Assembly (NCBI GenBank): GCA_025370055.1
Contig: CP073041.1
Location: 6,046,272 to 6,110,271 of the forward strand
From: Woronichinia naegeliana WA131
GTDB lineage: Bacteria; Cyanobacteriota; Cyanobacteriia; Cyanobacteriales; Microcystaceae
Direction: 5' to 3'
Length of the DNA: 64,000 bases
Numbering within the stretch: the first letter of the stretch is position 1; every line of letters starts with the position of its first letter. A program made the translations under genes and the position numbers. Below, in pieces: positions 7,877 to 19,365 of this stretch. The notes below the pieces were generated by a model, which was not told the DNA's origin, ran no database searches, and saw nothing but the letters and a program-made list of their open reading frames with translations.

Positions 7877-9343
7877 ATGTGGCTCTTTTTATTTCTACTC
7901 GGATTCATTACCTACTTTGTCGTCAAAAGCAGTGCAGCTAATGTCACACGGACTCCCGTTTGGCTACTCTGGTTTGTATTAATGATTCCCGCTCTGATTT
8001 GGACACTTTGGTCGGTGGTCTATGGGGAGGATCAGCCCTTACCGTTACTACTGATTCTGGGGCCATTTTTGGTGTGTCCTGGACTCTACTGGTGGCTCGT
8101 TCAAAAGGGGCGAATTACTCCAGAGAAAAAAGAAGAGACATCTCTAAACCCTGGCAGCGAAGAAGATAAAACCACAACGGATACAAAAATTCGTCCGATC
8201 AATGTCCAAGAGGAAAAATCCTTACGGGACTGTTTTCCCTGGGGCGTTTATTATTTGCAACAATTGGACTATCGACCTCAGGCGATTCTCTGTCGAGGAA
8301 AACTGCAAACTGCTCCGGAGATGGCCTATGAGCGCATTAAGGATAATGTGGAAAATGTTTTCGGCGATCGCTTTTTAGTCCTATTTCAGGAAAGTTTACA
8401 GGGGCAACCCTTTTTCGCGCTCATTCCCAATCCCGTTACGGAATCTCAACCGGAAACCACTTCGGAACCGCTTTCCCGACCTTGGATAGCCCTAGCCCTA
8501 TTAGTGATGACGATCTTTACCACTACCTTGATTGGGGCTGAGATGAGCGGAGTGACCTCCAAGGAATTGCAAGCCGACCCGATGGTTTTAAGCCAGGGTT
8601 TACCCTATGCCCTCGGTATTATTAGTATTTTAGGGATTCATGAATTGAGTCACTATTTGACAGCAATTTACTATAAAGTACGGACGACCTTGCCGTATTT
8701 TATTCCGATTCCTTTCTTTTTGGGAACCTTTGGGGCCTTTATTCAGATGAAATCCCCAGTTCCTCATCGTCGTGCCCTCTTTGATGTGGCGATCGCCGGG
8801 CCTTTAGGCGGGTTAGTGATTGCTCTGCCTCTACTCTATTGGGGGTTAAGCCAATCATCGGTGGTTCCAATCAGTTCCCAGGGAACCCTGATCCAGTTTC
8901 AGGCACTTGATCCCCGTTTTTCGGTGTTGTTGTCTTTAATCAGTAAACTCGCCTTGGGAGCTACCTTAAAACCAGGGATGGCCTTGGATTTACATCCTTT
9001 AGCGATCGCCGGTTATATCGGAATTATCGTAACGGCCTTGAATTTGATGCCCTTTGGTCAATTGGATGGGGGTCATATTATCCATGCCATGCTCGGTCAA
9101 CGGGTTGCCATCATCGTCGGTCAGATGACTCGGATTGTGGTGGTGATTTTGGCTTTTATCCGTCGTGACTTCTTTCTCTGGGCCATTATTCTATTATTGA
9201 TGCCGGTCAGTGATCAACCCGCACTCAATGATGTCACGGAATTGGATAACCGACGAGATTTTTTAGGGATTTTTGCCATGGTGATTTTGGTGAGTATTTT
9301 GCTACCCTTGCCCAAAGTGGTTGCCGCTTGGTTAGGAATTTAA
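7877..9343 (+). CDS. Site-2 protease family (M50) membrane metallopeptidase
   Basis: This 488-residue membrane protein cleaves substrates within the bilayer (family knowledge). It has N-terminal membrane segments (WLFLFLLGFITYFVV and two more before residue 80), a soluble domain to about 210, then the catalytic membrane core. The zinc motif HELSH is at about residue 255 and the second motif NLMPFGQLDGGH at about 387. This architecture resembles the cyanobacterial and chloroplast EGY-type proteases. The stop codon overlaps that of the convergent glycosyltransferase gene (TTAA at 9340-9343), so there is no room for a separate terminator between them. Substrate unknown. Confidence 0.88.
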   Translation: MWLFLFLLGFITYFVVKSSAANVTRTPVWLLWFVLMIPALIWTLWSVVYGEDQPLPLLLILGPFLVCPGLYWWLVQKGRITPEKKEETSLNPGSEEDKTTTDTKIRPINVQEEKSLRDCFPWGVYYLQQLDYRPQAILCRGKLQTAPEMAYERIKDNVENVFGDRFLVLFQESLQGQPFFALIPNPVTESQPETTSEPLSRPWIALALLVMTIFTTTLIGAEMSGVTSKELQADPMVLSQGLPYALGIISILGIHELSHYLTAIYYKVRTTLPYFIPIPFFLGTFGAFIQMKSPVPHRRALFDVAIAGPLGGLVIALPLLYWGLSQSSVVPISSQGTLIQFQALDPRFSVLLSLISKLALGATLKPGMALDLHPLAIAGYIGIIVTALNLMPFGQLDGGHIIHAMLGQRVAIIVGQMTRIVVVILAFIRRDFFLWAIILLLMPVSDQPALNDVTELDNRRDFLGIFAMVILVSILLPLPKVVAAWLGI

Positions 9344-10299
9344 CGCTGTTGACGAACAAAATCTGACAGCCAATTTAGTAAATTCAGACGATGTAAAATA
9401 ATTTGTCTCGCTTCGGCGATCGCTTCTTTGGCTTCATGCCAGGCATCCAAGGTTGATGTCACTTCTTGGATATAGCCTAATCCCTTTGCATCTAAACTAG
9501 GCAAGCGTAAAAAAGATCCTGGTGGCAAAAGGCGATCGGCCGCCGTTCCTCCGTAGTAAATCGGTAAACACCAAGCTAAGAGCGCATCCCATAACTTTTC
9601 ACTCACATACCACTGATTACCCACATAGTTTTCAACCGCTAAATTATAATAATAGGGGGACATCACATTCCATTTATTATTGACATTCCCCTCCGATTTA
9701 ATCTCAGTTGGTAAATTCCGGCCATAGATATCAACATCTAGATTTTGGGCTTGTAAAAGGGACATAAAATTAAGACGTTGCTGATGATTCAGAGAGCGAT
9801 TAATGCCAGAGGTAATCCAACTACAGGTTTTCACTTTTAAAGGACTAGACATCTCATTTAATTCTCGAAATGAGACATTTAGATACCAGATTGCTGGCAT
9901 ATAATCAGGGTAAGGGGCGGCATCATCGGGGCCAGAAACGTAACCACAATGACGATTAGCCCAATGATAATTTTCTTGATTAATCGCCATTACTTTAGCG
10001 TCTAGAGGTGGTTCTCTTAATAAATAAATGACGCGCTCTTTAGGAACCCCCCGAAAATCCACAAAGTTCTCTAACGGTTGCTTGAGGGCAGACTGATGCC
10101 ACCATTGCCACCAGAGGCTAGAGGTCACAGAAACAGGACGATCAAATTGATAAAGTAATAAGTAATCTGGCTCAGAAGTAGTTGCCAGCATTTGTATCTG
10201 TTGCCAATAGCCAAAGGGCTGGGGGGTTTGTTTCCATAACCAATCGGCTTGATTGAGGTTTGGATAACTGCTGATCATACCAATGATTTTAGATTTCAT
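9340..10299 (-). CDS. GT10-type (fucosyltransferase-like) glycosyltransferase
   Basis: The protein is 319 residues. The donor-binding signature of family GT10 is seen at about residues 215-245: YYNLAVENYVGNQWYVSEK, then LWDALLAWCLPIYYGG, matching the family pattern of FxLAFEN, VTEKL and P-V-x-x-G. The N-terminal acceptor domain (about 1-150) is less conserved, as expected. It probably adds a sugar, fucose in characterised relatives, to a surface glycan; donor and acceptor are not determined. Its start lies 11 bp inside the end of the flavoprotein gene upstream, so the two are co-transcribed. No signal peptide or membrane segment is seen. Confidence 0.8.
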   Translation of the reverse strand: MKSKIIGMISSYPNLNQADWLWKQTPQPFGYWQQIQMLATTSEPDYLLLYQFDRPVSVTSSLWWQWWHQSALKQPLENFVDFRGVPKERVIYLLREPPLDAKVMAINQENYHWANRHCGYVSGPDDAAPYPDYMPAIWYLNVSFRELNEMSSPLKVKTCSWITSGINRSLNHQQRLNFMSLLQAQNLDVDIYGRNLPTEIKSEGNVNNKWNVMSPYYYNLAVENYVGNQWYVSEKLWDALLAWCLPIYYGGTAADRLLPPGSFLRLPSLDAKGLGYIQEVTSTLDAWHEAKEAIAEARQIILHRLNLLNWLSDFVRQQR

Positions 10300-11530
10300 G
10301 TCTGGCTCCTATGGCTTTTCCTGCTAACCAGGCAGTTGTCCAGGCACTTTGGAAATTGAAACCACCTGTTACTCCATCAATATCCAAAATTTCCCCGGCA
10401 AAATAAAGATCTGAACATTTTTTACTGCTCATGGTTTTAAAATCAACTTCTGGTAAATGAACTCCACCACAGGTAACAAATTCCTCTTTAAAAACGCCTT
10501 TGCCCTGAATTTGATATTCTCCTAAAAGTAAGGCTTGTGACAAAGCTTGGACGTGTTTTTTAGACAAATCTGCCCAGAGGGTTTTAGGTGCAATGCCGAT
10601 GAAATTGACTAAATTTTGCCATAATCTTTTAGGGAGATCAACGGGAGAGAAGGTTAAAATTTGTTTCCGTTCTTGCTGTTGTTTGGTTTTCCATAAAAGG
10701 GCTTGGCAGGTTTCTAAATTATGATTCGGTAGCCAATTAATCATTAAATTCATTTGATAATGCTGGTCATAGAGTAATCTCGCGCCCCAGGCTGACAATT
10801 TTAAAACAGCAGGGCCACTAATGCCCCAATGAGTGATTAATAAGGGCCCGGTTTGCTCTAGTTTTTTGCGGTCTGGACTCACTAAACTGAGGCGAACCTG
10901 CTCGACCGTAATACCCGCTAAATCTTCTAAACGGGGATCTCGCAGGTTAAACGTAAAGAGAGAGGGAACGGGAGTTTCAATTTGATGGCCGAATTCCTTA
11001 GCCCATTGATAACCGAGAGGGTTACTGCCAGTGGCCAACAGGAGGCGATCGCTCCTTAACGTTTCCCCCGATTTAAGGGTAATCAGAAATTCCGAAGCCT
11101 TTTTTTGAACGGTTTGTACCGGAGCTTGGACACGACAATGTACACCGTATTCCCTTGCGGTTTGCAGCAAACAATTGACAATGGTGGCAGAATCATCGCT
11201 AATCGGAAACATCCGGCCATCGGCTTCCGTTTTTAAGGCCACTTGACGGTCAGCAAACCAGGCGATCGTATTCTGGGGTTGGAAACGACTAAAGGCTCCT
11301 CGTAAGGCCTTACCACCTCTGGGATAATATTGAACTAATTGAGCCGGATCAAAACAATGATGGGTGACATTACAGCGTCCTCCCCCCGAAATTCGTACTT
11401 TGCTTAAAAACTGCTTTCCCGCTTCTAATAGCGTAATTTGGGCTTGAGGAAAGGTCATGGCGCAGTTAATGGCCCCAAAAAATCCCGCCGCTCCCCCACC
11501 AATAATGATTACCCTGGGATTCTGAACCAT
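10289..11530 (-). CDS. HI0933/YhiN-family NAD(P)/FAD-dependent oxidoreductase
   Basis: This is a 413-residue flavoprotein. A Rossmann dinucleotide motif opens the protein (VIIIGGGAAGFFGA), followed by the family marker SGGGRCNVTHHC at about residues 48-59 and the C-terminal FAD contact GEILDIDGVTGGFNFQSAW. Relatives include E. coli YhiN and clostridial BaiN, which reduce unsaturated ring systems, but the physiological substrate in cyanobacteria is unknown. The length is normal for the family. It is the first gene of a two-gene minus-strand unit with the GT10 glycosyltransferase. There is no obvious functional link between the two, so the overlap may only reflect compactness. Confidence 0.88.
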   Translation of the reverse strand: MVQNPRVIIIGGGAAGFFGAINCAMTFPQAQITLLEAGKQFLSKVRISGGGRCNVTHHCFDPAQLVQYYPRGGKALRGAFSRFQPQNTIAWFADRQVALKTEADGRMFPISDDSATIVNCLLQTAREYGVHCRVQAPVQTVQKKASEFLITLKSGETLRSDRLLLATGSNPLGYQWAKEFGHQIETPVPSLFTFNLRDPRLEDLAGITVEQVRLSLVSPDRKKLEQTGPLLITHWGISGPAVLKLSAWGARLLYDQHYQMNLMINWLPNHNLETCQALLWKTKQQQERKQILTFSPVDLPKRLWQNLVNFIGIAPKTLWADLSKKHVQALSQALLLGEYQIQGKGVFKEEFVTCGGVHLPEVDFKTMSSKKCSDLYFAGEILDIDGVTGGFNFQSAWTTAWLAGKAIGARHEI

Positions 11531-11661
11531 GTTATTTTGTCAGTTTAGGTTGATTACGATAAAACTTTCACAGTTTTTGCTATCCATTGAAATTATTAGT
11601 TACATTGGGTCTTCTACGGTAAAATAAGGAAGTACATTAGCCTGTCAAATTACTTTGTCCC

Positions 11662-12321
11662 TTATGTCCCTAGAAGTGATTGTGATAGCTTATCGTTCTG
11701 ATCCCGTAGGTTTTCTACAGTAAGTTTACACAGCTCAAATTCGATTAGTTTTTCTACGTTAAGTTCACACAACTCAAATTCGATGTCAATCAACAATGAC
11801 TTTTCTTCAATTAAACTTTGATATTTATCCTTAAGACTATTCTGAAGTTCAATATCTGTAAGACTATTCCGAAGTTCAATATATTCGTTCATATGTTTTG
11901 CTAGTTTGCTTTCTAGTTCTAGCTTTTCGATAAGTTTTTTTTCAAATAGAGGATTTGTTTCATATTTTGTTCTTGGGTCTCTTTGACATCTGCCTTGCTT
12001 AAGCTTCGTAAATTCCTCAAAAATCTCATCACTGCAAGCTTCCATATTTTGCTTTTTTCCATGTTCTTCCATTTTTTTTAGGATTCGTTTAATCGACTCG
12101 TTACGACGATTACTACTCAATCGTTTAGTCTCACTCCAGCTAACAAAAGCAATACCTAAAACAACAGTTATTGTTAGACCAAATGGAGATGGACGACCAG
12201 CCGTGATTAAAAGCACCATCGCAAGCCCAAAAGCAACTTGATAAGTTTGCTTAAATAAGGATTGTAAATTTAACTTGGCTTCTTGATACCGACTAACCGT
12301 ATTATGAGAAATAATCGCCAT
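11662..12321 (-). CDS. Membrane-anchored coiled-coil protein with internal repeats
   Basis: I do not recognise a family for this 219-residue protein. Residues 25-65 hold two hydrophobic segments (FGLAMVLLITAG and FGLTITVVLGIAFVSW). After them comes a long charged helical region, probably coiled coil. Near the C-terminus there are two pairs of short repeats: IELRNSL then IELQNSL, and FELCELNVEKL then FELCKLTVENL. The DNA in these stretches is also repeated, so slippage is likely shaping the tail. It lies 13 bp downstream of the gene at 12335-12715 on the same strand, with which it probably forms an operon. Two membrane segments plus a cytoplasmic coil suggest a scaffold or effector, but that is inference. 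Confidence 0.6.
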   Translation of the reverse strand: MAIISHNTVSRYQEAKLNLQSLFKQTYQVAFGLAMVLLITAGRPSPFGLTITVVLGIAFVSWSETKRLSSNRRNESIKRILKKMEEHGKKQNMEACSDEIFEEFTKLKQGRCQRDPRTKYETNPLFEKKLIEKLELESKLAKHMNEYIELRNSLTDIELQNSLKDKYQSLIEEKSLLIDIEFELCELNVEKLIEFELCKLTVENLRDQNDKLSQSLLGT

Positions 12322-12334
12322 AATAATTTCTTCC

Positions 12335-12715
12335 TTATTTCCGCCGAATATCTTTTAAATCAACAATAAAACGAGCAATAAGTCGTCCTGCGAGGATAAT
12401 CCAGAGCAAAAAGTCTGATGTGACAATGATAAAACAAGCATATCGAGATGGCCCCAGAGCATTCTCTTGCAGACAGACATCAAAACTGGAAAAGTCTTTA
12501 CCTATGATTATCTTACCAATCAAACTTGGAATTTGGAGTAACAAACCTAAAGCGATCGCATCTTGGATGGATAAATATAGAATTTTCCACAGATCCCCTA
12601 AAAGACGTTGTCCAATCAAATCAATGGGTTCCAGTATGCTATCAATGGCCTTTTCTACCCATTGTCCACCTTTGGTTTTAGGACTTTGTGGATTAGGCAA
12701 GGGAGCCTGGCTCAT
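12335..12715 (-). CDS. Small integral membrane protein of unknown function
   Basis: A 126-residue protein from ATG 12715 (MSQAPLPNPQSP); an in-frame start at 12724 adds three residues. After a proline-rich start, hydrophobic segments follow at about 45-70 (ILYLSIQDAIALGLLLQIP) and 95-115 (FIIVTSDFLLWIILAG). A basic tail (DLKDIRRK) probably faces the cytoplasm. It sits just upstream of the coiled-coil membrane protein gene; the two may act together. I see no catalytic motif and no family I can name. Confidence 0.55.
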   Translation of the reverse strand: MSQAPLPNPQSPKTKGGQWVEKAIDSILEPIDLIGQRLLGDLWKILYLSIQDAIALGLLLQIPSLIGKIIIGKDFSSFDVCLQENALGPSRYACFIIVTSDFLLWIILAGRLIARFIVDLKDIRRK

Positions 12716-12862
12716 ACAGAACAATCCTAGAAATCGCTGAGATCACAATGTAAATTACAATACTAGAGTTTTTTAGAGTATTAAGTAAATAGAATTAGAT
12801 TCTTTGTTTCTCCATAGAACTTTAGAATAGAAAACGCCCAAAACCTTGTCCTTGTTCCCTAA

Positions 12863-13981
12863 ATGCTTGAAAACCTTCCTATTCAGACCACCAGCCATCT
12901 CTTTCCCATTGCCGATCACTTTGCCCATCAAGGACGGATTACCGGTATAAAAAGTTTTGGTAACGGCAATATTAACGATACCTTTCTCGTTACTCTAGAC
13001 GATTTGGCCCAAACCTGTTTTGTTCTACAGCGTATTAATACTCAGGTTTTTAAGCAACCCCAGGCCGTCATGGCCAATATGTACACTTTAACGGAACATA
13101 TTCACCACAAACTGCAAACTAATCCGGGCGATCGCCGTTGGGAAGTGCCAAGAGTAATCCTAACCAAGGGCCAACGCGATCATTTTGATACAGGGGATGG
13201 TTCCTACTGGCGGGCCATTAGCTATATTGAAGGGTCAGAATCCTTTGATATCTTGAAAGATCAAGACCATGCCCAGGAAGTGGGTTATGCGTTGGGAAAC
13301 TTTCATCATCTGATTAGTGATTTATCAACCGATCGCCTGGTGGATACCCTGGTGGGATTTCATATTACGCCCCAATATCTTCAGCATTACCAGGCCATCA
13401 TGGCCCAAACCGCCGTTAAAATTTCCCCTGAGGTGCAACATTGTCTCAATTTTGTCAGCGATCGCGCTAATTCCTGTTCTGTTCTTGAAAAAGCCAAGGA
13501 AGCGGGCAAATTACCGTTACGCTTAATGCACGGCGATCCCAAGGTCAATAATATTATGTTTGACTGTCAAACGGGTAAGGCGGTAAGTGTGGTGGATCTC
13601 GATACCGTTAAACCAGGGCTAGTTCACTATGATATTGGCGATTGTCTGCGATCAGGCTGTAATCCCCAGGGAGAAGAAACGGCAGATTGGCAAAGCGTTT
13701 ATTTTGATCTCGATCTTTGTCAAGCTATGTTACAGGGTTATTTACAGGTAGCTAAGGCTTTTTTGACGGAAAATGATTATGTTTATTTATTTGATGCGAT
13801 TCGTCTGATTGCCTTGGAATTAGGATTGCGTTTTTTCACTGATTATTTAGCCGGAAGTGTCTATTTTAAGGTGAAATATCCTGACCATAATTTAGCGCGA
13901 GCCTTAGTACAATTTAAGCTAACAGAAAGCATTGAAAGACAAGAGACAGCCATCCAAAAATTAATTACCGATTTAAAATGA
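12863..13981 (+). CDS. Phosphotransferase (APH/NahK-like kinase) family protein
   Basis: The 372-residue protein has the fold of aminoglycoside phosphotransferases and N-acetylhexosamine kinases. The glycine-rich start SFGNGNINDTFLV at about 30-42 binds nucleotide, the catalytic loop LMHGDPKVNNIMFD (about 221-234) carries the Asp base and Asn, and the metal-binding motif VVDLDTVKPGLVHYDIGD follows. All catalytic residues expected for a working kinase are present. Cyanobacterial copies are usually annotated only as phosphotransferases; a sugar such as an N-acetylhexosamine is a reasonable substrate guess but unproven. It is a single gene with an AT-rich upstream region. Confidence 0.8.
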   Translation: MLENLPIQTTSHLFPIADHFAHQGRITGIKSFGNGNINDTFLVTLDDLAQTCFVLQRINTQVFKQPQAVMANMYTLTEHIHHKLQTNPGDRRWEVPRVILTKGQRDHFDTGDGSYWRAISYIEGSESFDILKDQDHAQEVGYALGNFHHLISDLSTDRLVDTLVGFHITPQYLQHYQAIMAQTAVKISPEVQHCLNFVSDRANSCSVLEKAKEAGKLPLRLMHGDPKVNNIMFDCQTGKAVSVVDLDTVKPGLVHYDIGDCLRSGCNPQGEETADWQSVYFDLDLCQAMLQGYLQVAKAFLTENDYVYLFDAIRLIALELGLRFFTDYLAGSVYFKVKYPDHNLARALVQFKLTESIERQETAIQKLITDLK

Positions 13982-16093
<2,112 letters not shown>

Positions 16094-16182
16094 TTAATAC
16101 ATTTACTAGAACGAACTTCTTAGAAAAGATGATATAATTAAGTTGCTTAGATGAGTCAAACTATTTCTACTATTTTTTATCA

Positions 16183-18078
16183 ATGAGCAACCTTGATGAT
16201 ATTTTACGAAAACTCAAGAACTGTCTTGAAAACAAAACCTATGAGCCAATGGAAACTGATGCTTTTGAATTAAAAGATCTATCTACTAAGGGTAAGTGGG
16301 ATGAATTATATAAATCTGCTTGTGCTTTTTTAAATACACAAGGAGGAATAATTATAGTGGGTATTCACGAAAATCTTAACTGGCCGAAAAGCTACCAATT
16401 AACGGGTTACAATGATAATAATGAAAGTAAACTCATCAGCTTAACTCAACAATTTTCAGATTGTAGGGATAGAAGTTCAAGACCTCAAAATCTAGATCTA
16501 AAAGAATTTTTTACATGGGAAATCCATGAATTTTTAGACAAGAGGATTTGTATTATTAAAATTAGAGCTTTGCCAGAGGATCAAAAATATGTATGTTGGC
16601 AAAAAATTGCCTATGAACGAGCAATTACAGGTGATCATCAGATTGGAGAGGATAGAATTAATGCCCAATTAGAACAACGGGAAGAATGGAGACGAGCAAG
16701 GGAACTTTTGCCTGTTCTCAATGCAACTCTTGAGGATTTAGATTTGGACAAGCTCAATGAGTATATTCAATCTCTTAATCAATCAACTCGCATTGAAACG
16801 CTTAAGTCGGAATTACAATCGGCTATTCCGTTCTTAACTCGTAAATTTTTTATTAATAAAGAGCAAAAACCCACACTTTTAGGAATGCTAGTTTGTGGTA
16901 AATATGTTGATGATTTTATTGGAGGACGTTGTCAAGTGGATGCCTATGTTCAAGTTGATTCTGCGATAGCGTTAGCAAGAAATAAAAAAATATTTAAAAA
17001 TAATATCTTAAAATTAATGGATGACAGCTATGATTTTTGCTTACAAAATATTCAAATAGGTGTTAGCTATGCTCAAGGTGGGAGTAAATTACCTGAATAT
17101 CCTCTTAAGTTAATTCGAGAAACGCTTAATAATGCCCTTGCCCATCGAGATTACCGAAGTGATCAATTTACAATTATTACGATTAAACCAAATAGAAGCT
17201 TAGAAATTCAAAATCCAGGTAATTTTCGTCAGCAGATATTAATTACAATTAATCAAACTCAAAATAATAATCAGCATAAACTAAAAATTCGAGCCATTAT
17301 TCCAGAACCAAAACCCAGTAATCCTAAATTAGCAGAAATTCTTAAAGTTTATGATAAATGGGAAGGTCGCGGTATTGGTATGGCATCCTTAACAAATGCC
17401 TGTTTAAATAATGAAATTGATGTTCCCTACTATAAATTGGGACTAGAAACTGTTAGCTTAGTAATTCCTAGTGGTAAAGTCTATGATGAATCGGAGGAAT
17501 ATTGGTTAGATAGTTTTTCTGGCTATCTTAAAAGAAAATACGATGGTTACGAACCTACTACAGAGGAAAAAATTGTACTTTCTTATTTTTTTAAAACTGA
17601 AAAATTAAATCGCTTGGAATGCTATACGATTCTACTGACTCAAAGCAATAATCATTTTGCAGTCATTGCTAAATTAGAAGATAAAGGACTCATTTATAAA
17701 CATCCAGAAAGTCCTTCACCTTATGCTGTGTATTTAGTTGACAGAGAGCTTGTCAAAAGTGAATTTACATCAGAACTTAAGCGAATTTTTGGACAAGACT
17801 ATGATTATCTGAGTAAAGATTATAAAGAGGTCTTAAATGTGATCTATCATCTTAATAACTATAGTGATAAGGAATTCGCTAGTGCAAATTTAGTTGCAAA
17901 AATTATGTATCTTCGTGATTCTAAAACAGTAATTAATATTAAAAATTACGAATCTTTCAAACGTAAAATTAGAACAATTTTTAAACAGTTAGAGACTTCC
18001 CATCTTATTGTTAGACCAGACCAAAATAAGCGAATGTTTTATATCAACAAAAATTTTCAGCGATCGCCGCTCTTTTAA
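16183..18078 (+). CDS. AlbA_2-type DNA-binding/ATPase-like protein
   Basis: The 631-residue protein has the layout of Schlafen/AlbA_2 proteins. The N-terminal AlbA_2 domain (about 20-160) contains FELKDLSTKGKWDEL and the motif FLNTQGGIIIVGIHEN at about 50-65. A GHKL-like C-terminal ATPase core follows at about 300-440, with RETLNNALAHRDY (N box), EIQNPG (G1-like) and WEGRGIGMASL (G2-like). The last 180 residues are probably winged-helix. Proteins of this kind are annotated as putative transcriptional regulators or RecG-like, and some belong to phage defence islands. The low-GC codon use differs from neighbouring proA, which is compatible with recent acquisition. It ends 18 bp before the convergent proA stop. 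Confidence 0.75.
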   Translation: MSNLDDILRKLKNCLENKTYEPMETDAFELKDLSTKGKWDELYKSACAFLNTQGGIIIVGIHENLNWPKSYQLTGYNDNNESKLISLTQQFSDCRDRSSRPQNLDLKEFFTWEIHEFLDKRICIIKIRALPEDQKYVCWQKIAYERAITGDHQIGEDRINAQLEQREEWRRARELLPVLNATLEDLDLDKLNEYIQSLNQSTRIETLKSELQSAIPFLTRKFFINKEQKPTLLGMLVCGKYVDDFIGGRCQVDAYVQVDSAIALARNKKIFKNNILKLMDDSYDFCLQNIQIGVSYAQGGSKLPEYPLKLIRETLNNALAHRDYRSDQFTIITIKPNRSLEIQNPGNFRQQILITINQTQNNNQHKLKIRAIIPEPKPSNPKLAEILKVYDKWEGRGIGMASLTNACLNNEIDVPYYKLGLETVSLVIPSGKVYDESEEYWLDSFSGYLKRKYDGYEPTTEEKIVLSYFFKTEKLNRLECYTILLTQSNNHFAVIAKLEDKGLIYKHPESPSPYAVYLVDRELVKSEFTSELKRIFGQDYDYLSKDYKEVLNVIYHLNNYSDKEFASANLVAKIMYLRDSKTVINIKNYESFKRKIRTIFKQLETSHLIVRPDQNKRMFYINKNFQRSPLF

Positions 18079-18096
18079 TCTCTTTCCGTACAAGGC

Positions 18097-19359
18097 TCAG
18101 GGTTTACTACTGCCCTGGACAACCTGTTTTAAAGTGGTAAAGGTTTCCAGACCAATTAAGCCGCGACGATGACCCTTTTGATTAGAAATACCCAGAAAAA
18201 GAGATTCTCCCTGTTTTGGATTACGGGAAAAACGCGGGGAAGTATTAATATAAACTAACGCACTATCAATTCCCATCGCAAATTGACGGCTTTCTTGGTA
18301 GGATTCGGTAGCAATACAGTCTGCATGGCCACTACTATGTTGGTTAATCCAGGCGATCGCTTCTGACAGAGTAGAAATAGTCCGAAAAGCAACAATTTTT
18401 TCAAGATAGGGTTTATCCCATTCCGCTTCCTTTGCGAGGGAAAGATAATTGGAAAATTCTTGACAGATGGCCTCATCTCCCCGTAATTCAAACCCTTTTT
18501 CCTGCAAATTGTTAAAAAGACGGATTAATAAAGCACTATTCTGAGTTGGACTAACCAATACTTTTTCAATGGCATTAACTGGATCGGGTTCACTGGCATG
18601 ACTATCCAAAATCATCCAACGGACTAATTCCAAATCGCCTTTAGCTGACCAATAGAGATAACAATTGCCCATCGCGGCTCGAAGAACTGGGGCCCCCGCT
18701 TGATGACTGACCCGTTCCACTAAACTGGGACGACCGTAGGGAATAATGAGATTAATATATTTATCCTGAACGACCAAATCTTGGATCACTGGCACTTCAT
18801 CACTGGATAAACTGGCTAAACAGCCTGACGGAAAGCCCACATCCGCTAAACTTTCTTGCAATATCTGGGTAATTGTCGCTGCCGAATGACTGGAAACACC
18901 ACAACCCCGCAAAATTAAACTATTCCCCGTTTTGACACAAAAACCTGCCGCGATCGCCGCTAGTTCAGGAAAAGCTTCATAAATTAGAGCAACGACCCCC
19001 AGGGGCATCAATTGACAATAGGTTTGGGACGGATTGAGTTGATAGGGTGCATTCATCACCCGTTGAATTGGATCAGGCAATTCGGCCAATTGTTCTAAAA
19101 TTTCGACAGTAAATTCCAATCGCTCTGGCGTTAACTTCAGCCAATCTAAAAAACAATCGGAAATCGCCATTTCTCGACTCATCTCTAGGTCTAGAGTATT
19201 GGCTTCCAACACCTGGTCAAAGGAGGCCGCCAATCCCTTCGCCATTGCCTGGATACCTCGATTGCGATTCTGTCCAGAAAGTTGTCCCAATTCCAGAAAG
19301 GCATCTTTAGCAGCCTGTAAAGTGGGAATAAGAGACGGTGGCAGGTTATCTTGAGCCAT
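18097..19359 (-). CDS. proA: Gamma-glutamyl phosphate reductase (proline biosynthesis)
   Basis: This 420-residue aldehyde-dehydrogenase-fold enzyme reduces glutamyl-5-phosphate with NADPH on the way to proline. The NADP-site region LMPLGVVALIYEAFPELAA and GNSLILRGCG is clear. The active-site Cys is in AAMGNCYLYW at about residue 230. Some otherwise well-conserved motifs are altered (EAFPEL where most ProA have EARPNV), which suggests the second, divergent ProA paralogue found in cyanobacteria rather than the canonical one. It lies 6 bp after the zinc-ribbon membrane protein gene on the same strand. The C-terminal motif GLIGLETFTTLK is intact. Confidence 0.85.
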   Translation of the reverse strand: MAQDNLPPSLIPTLQAAKDAFLELGQLSGQNRNRGIQAMAKGLAASFDQVLEANTLDLEMSREMAISDCFLDWLKLTPERLEFTVEILEQLAELPDPIQRVMNAPYQLNPSQTYCQLMPLGVVALIYEAFPELAAIAAGFCVKTGNSLILRGCGVSSHSAATITQILQESLADVGFPSGCLASLSSDEVPVIQDLVVQDKYINLIIPYGRPSLVERVSHQAGAPVLRAAMGNCYLYWSAKGDLELVRWMILDSHASEPDPVNAIEKVLVSPTQNSALLIRLFNNLQEKGFELRGDEAICQEFSNYLSLAKEAEWDKPYLEKIVAFRTISTLSEAIAWINQHSSGHADCIATESYQESRQFAMGIDSALVYINTSPRFSRNPKQGESLFLGISNQKGHRRGLIGLETFTTLKQVVQGSSKP

Positions 19360-19365
19360 AGATGT

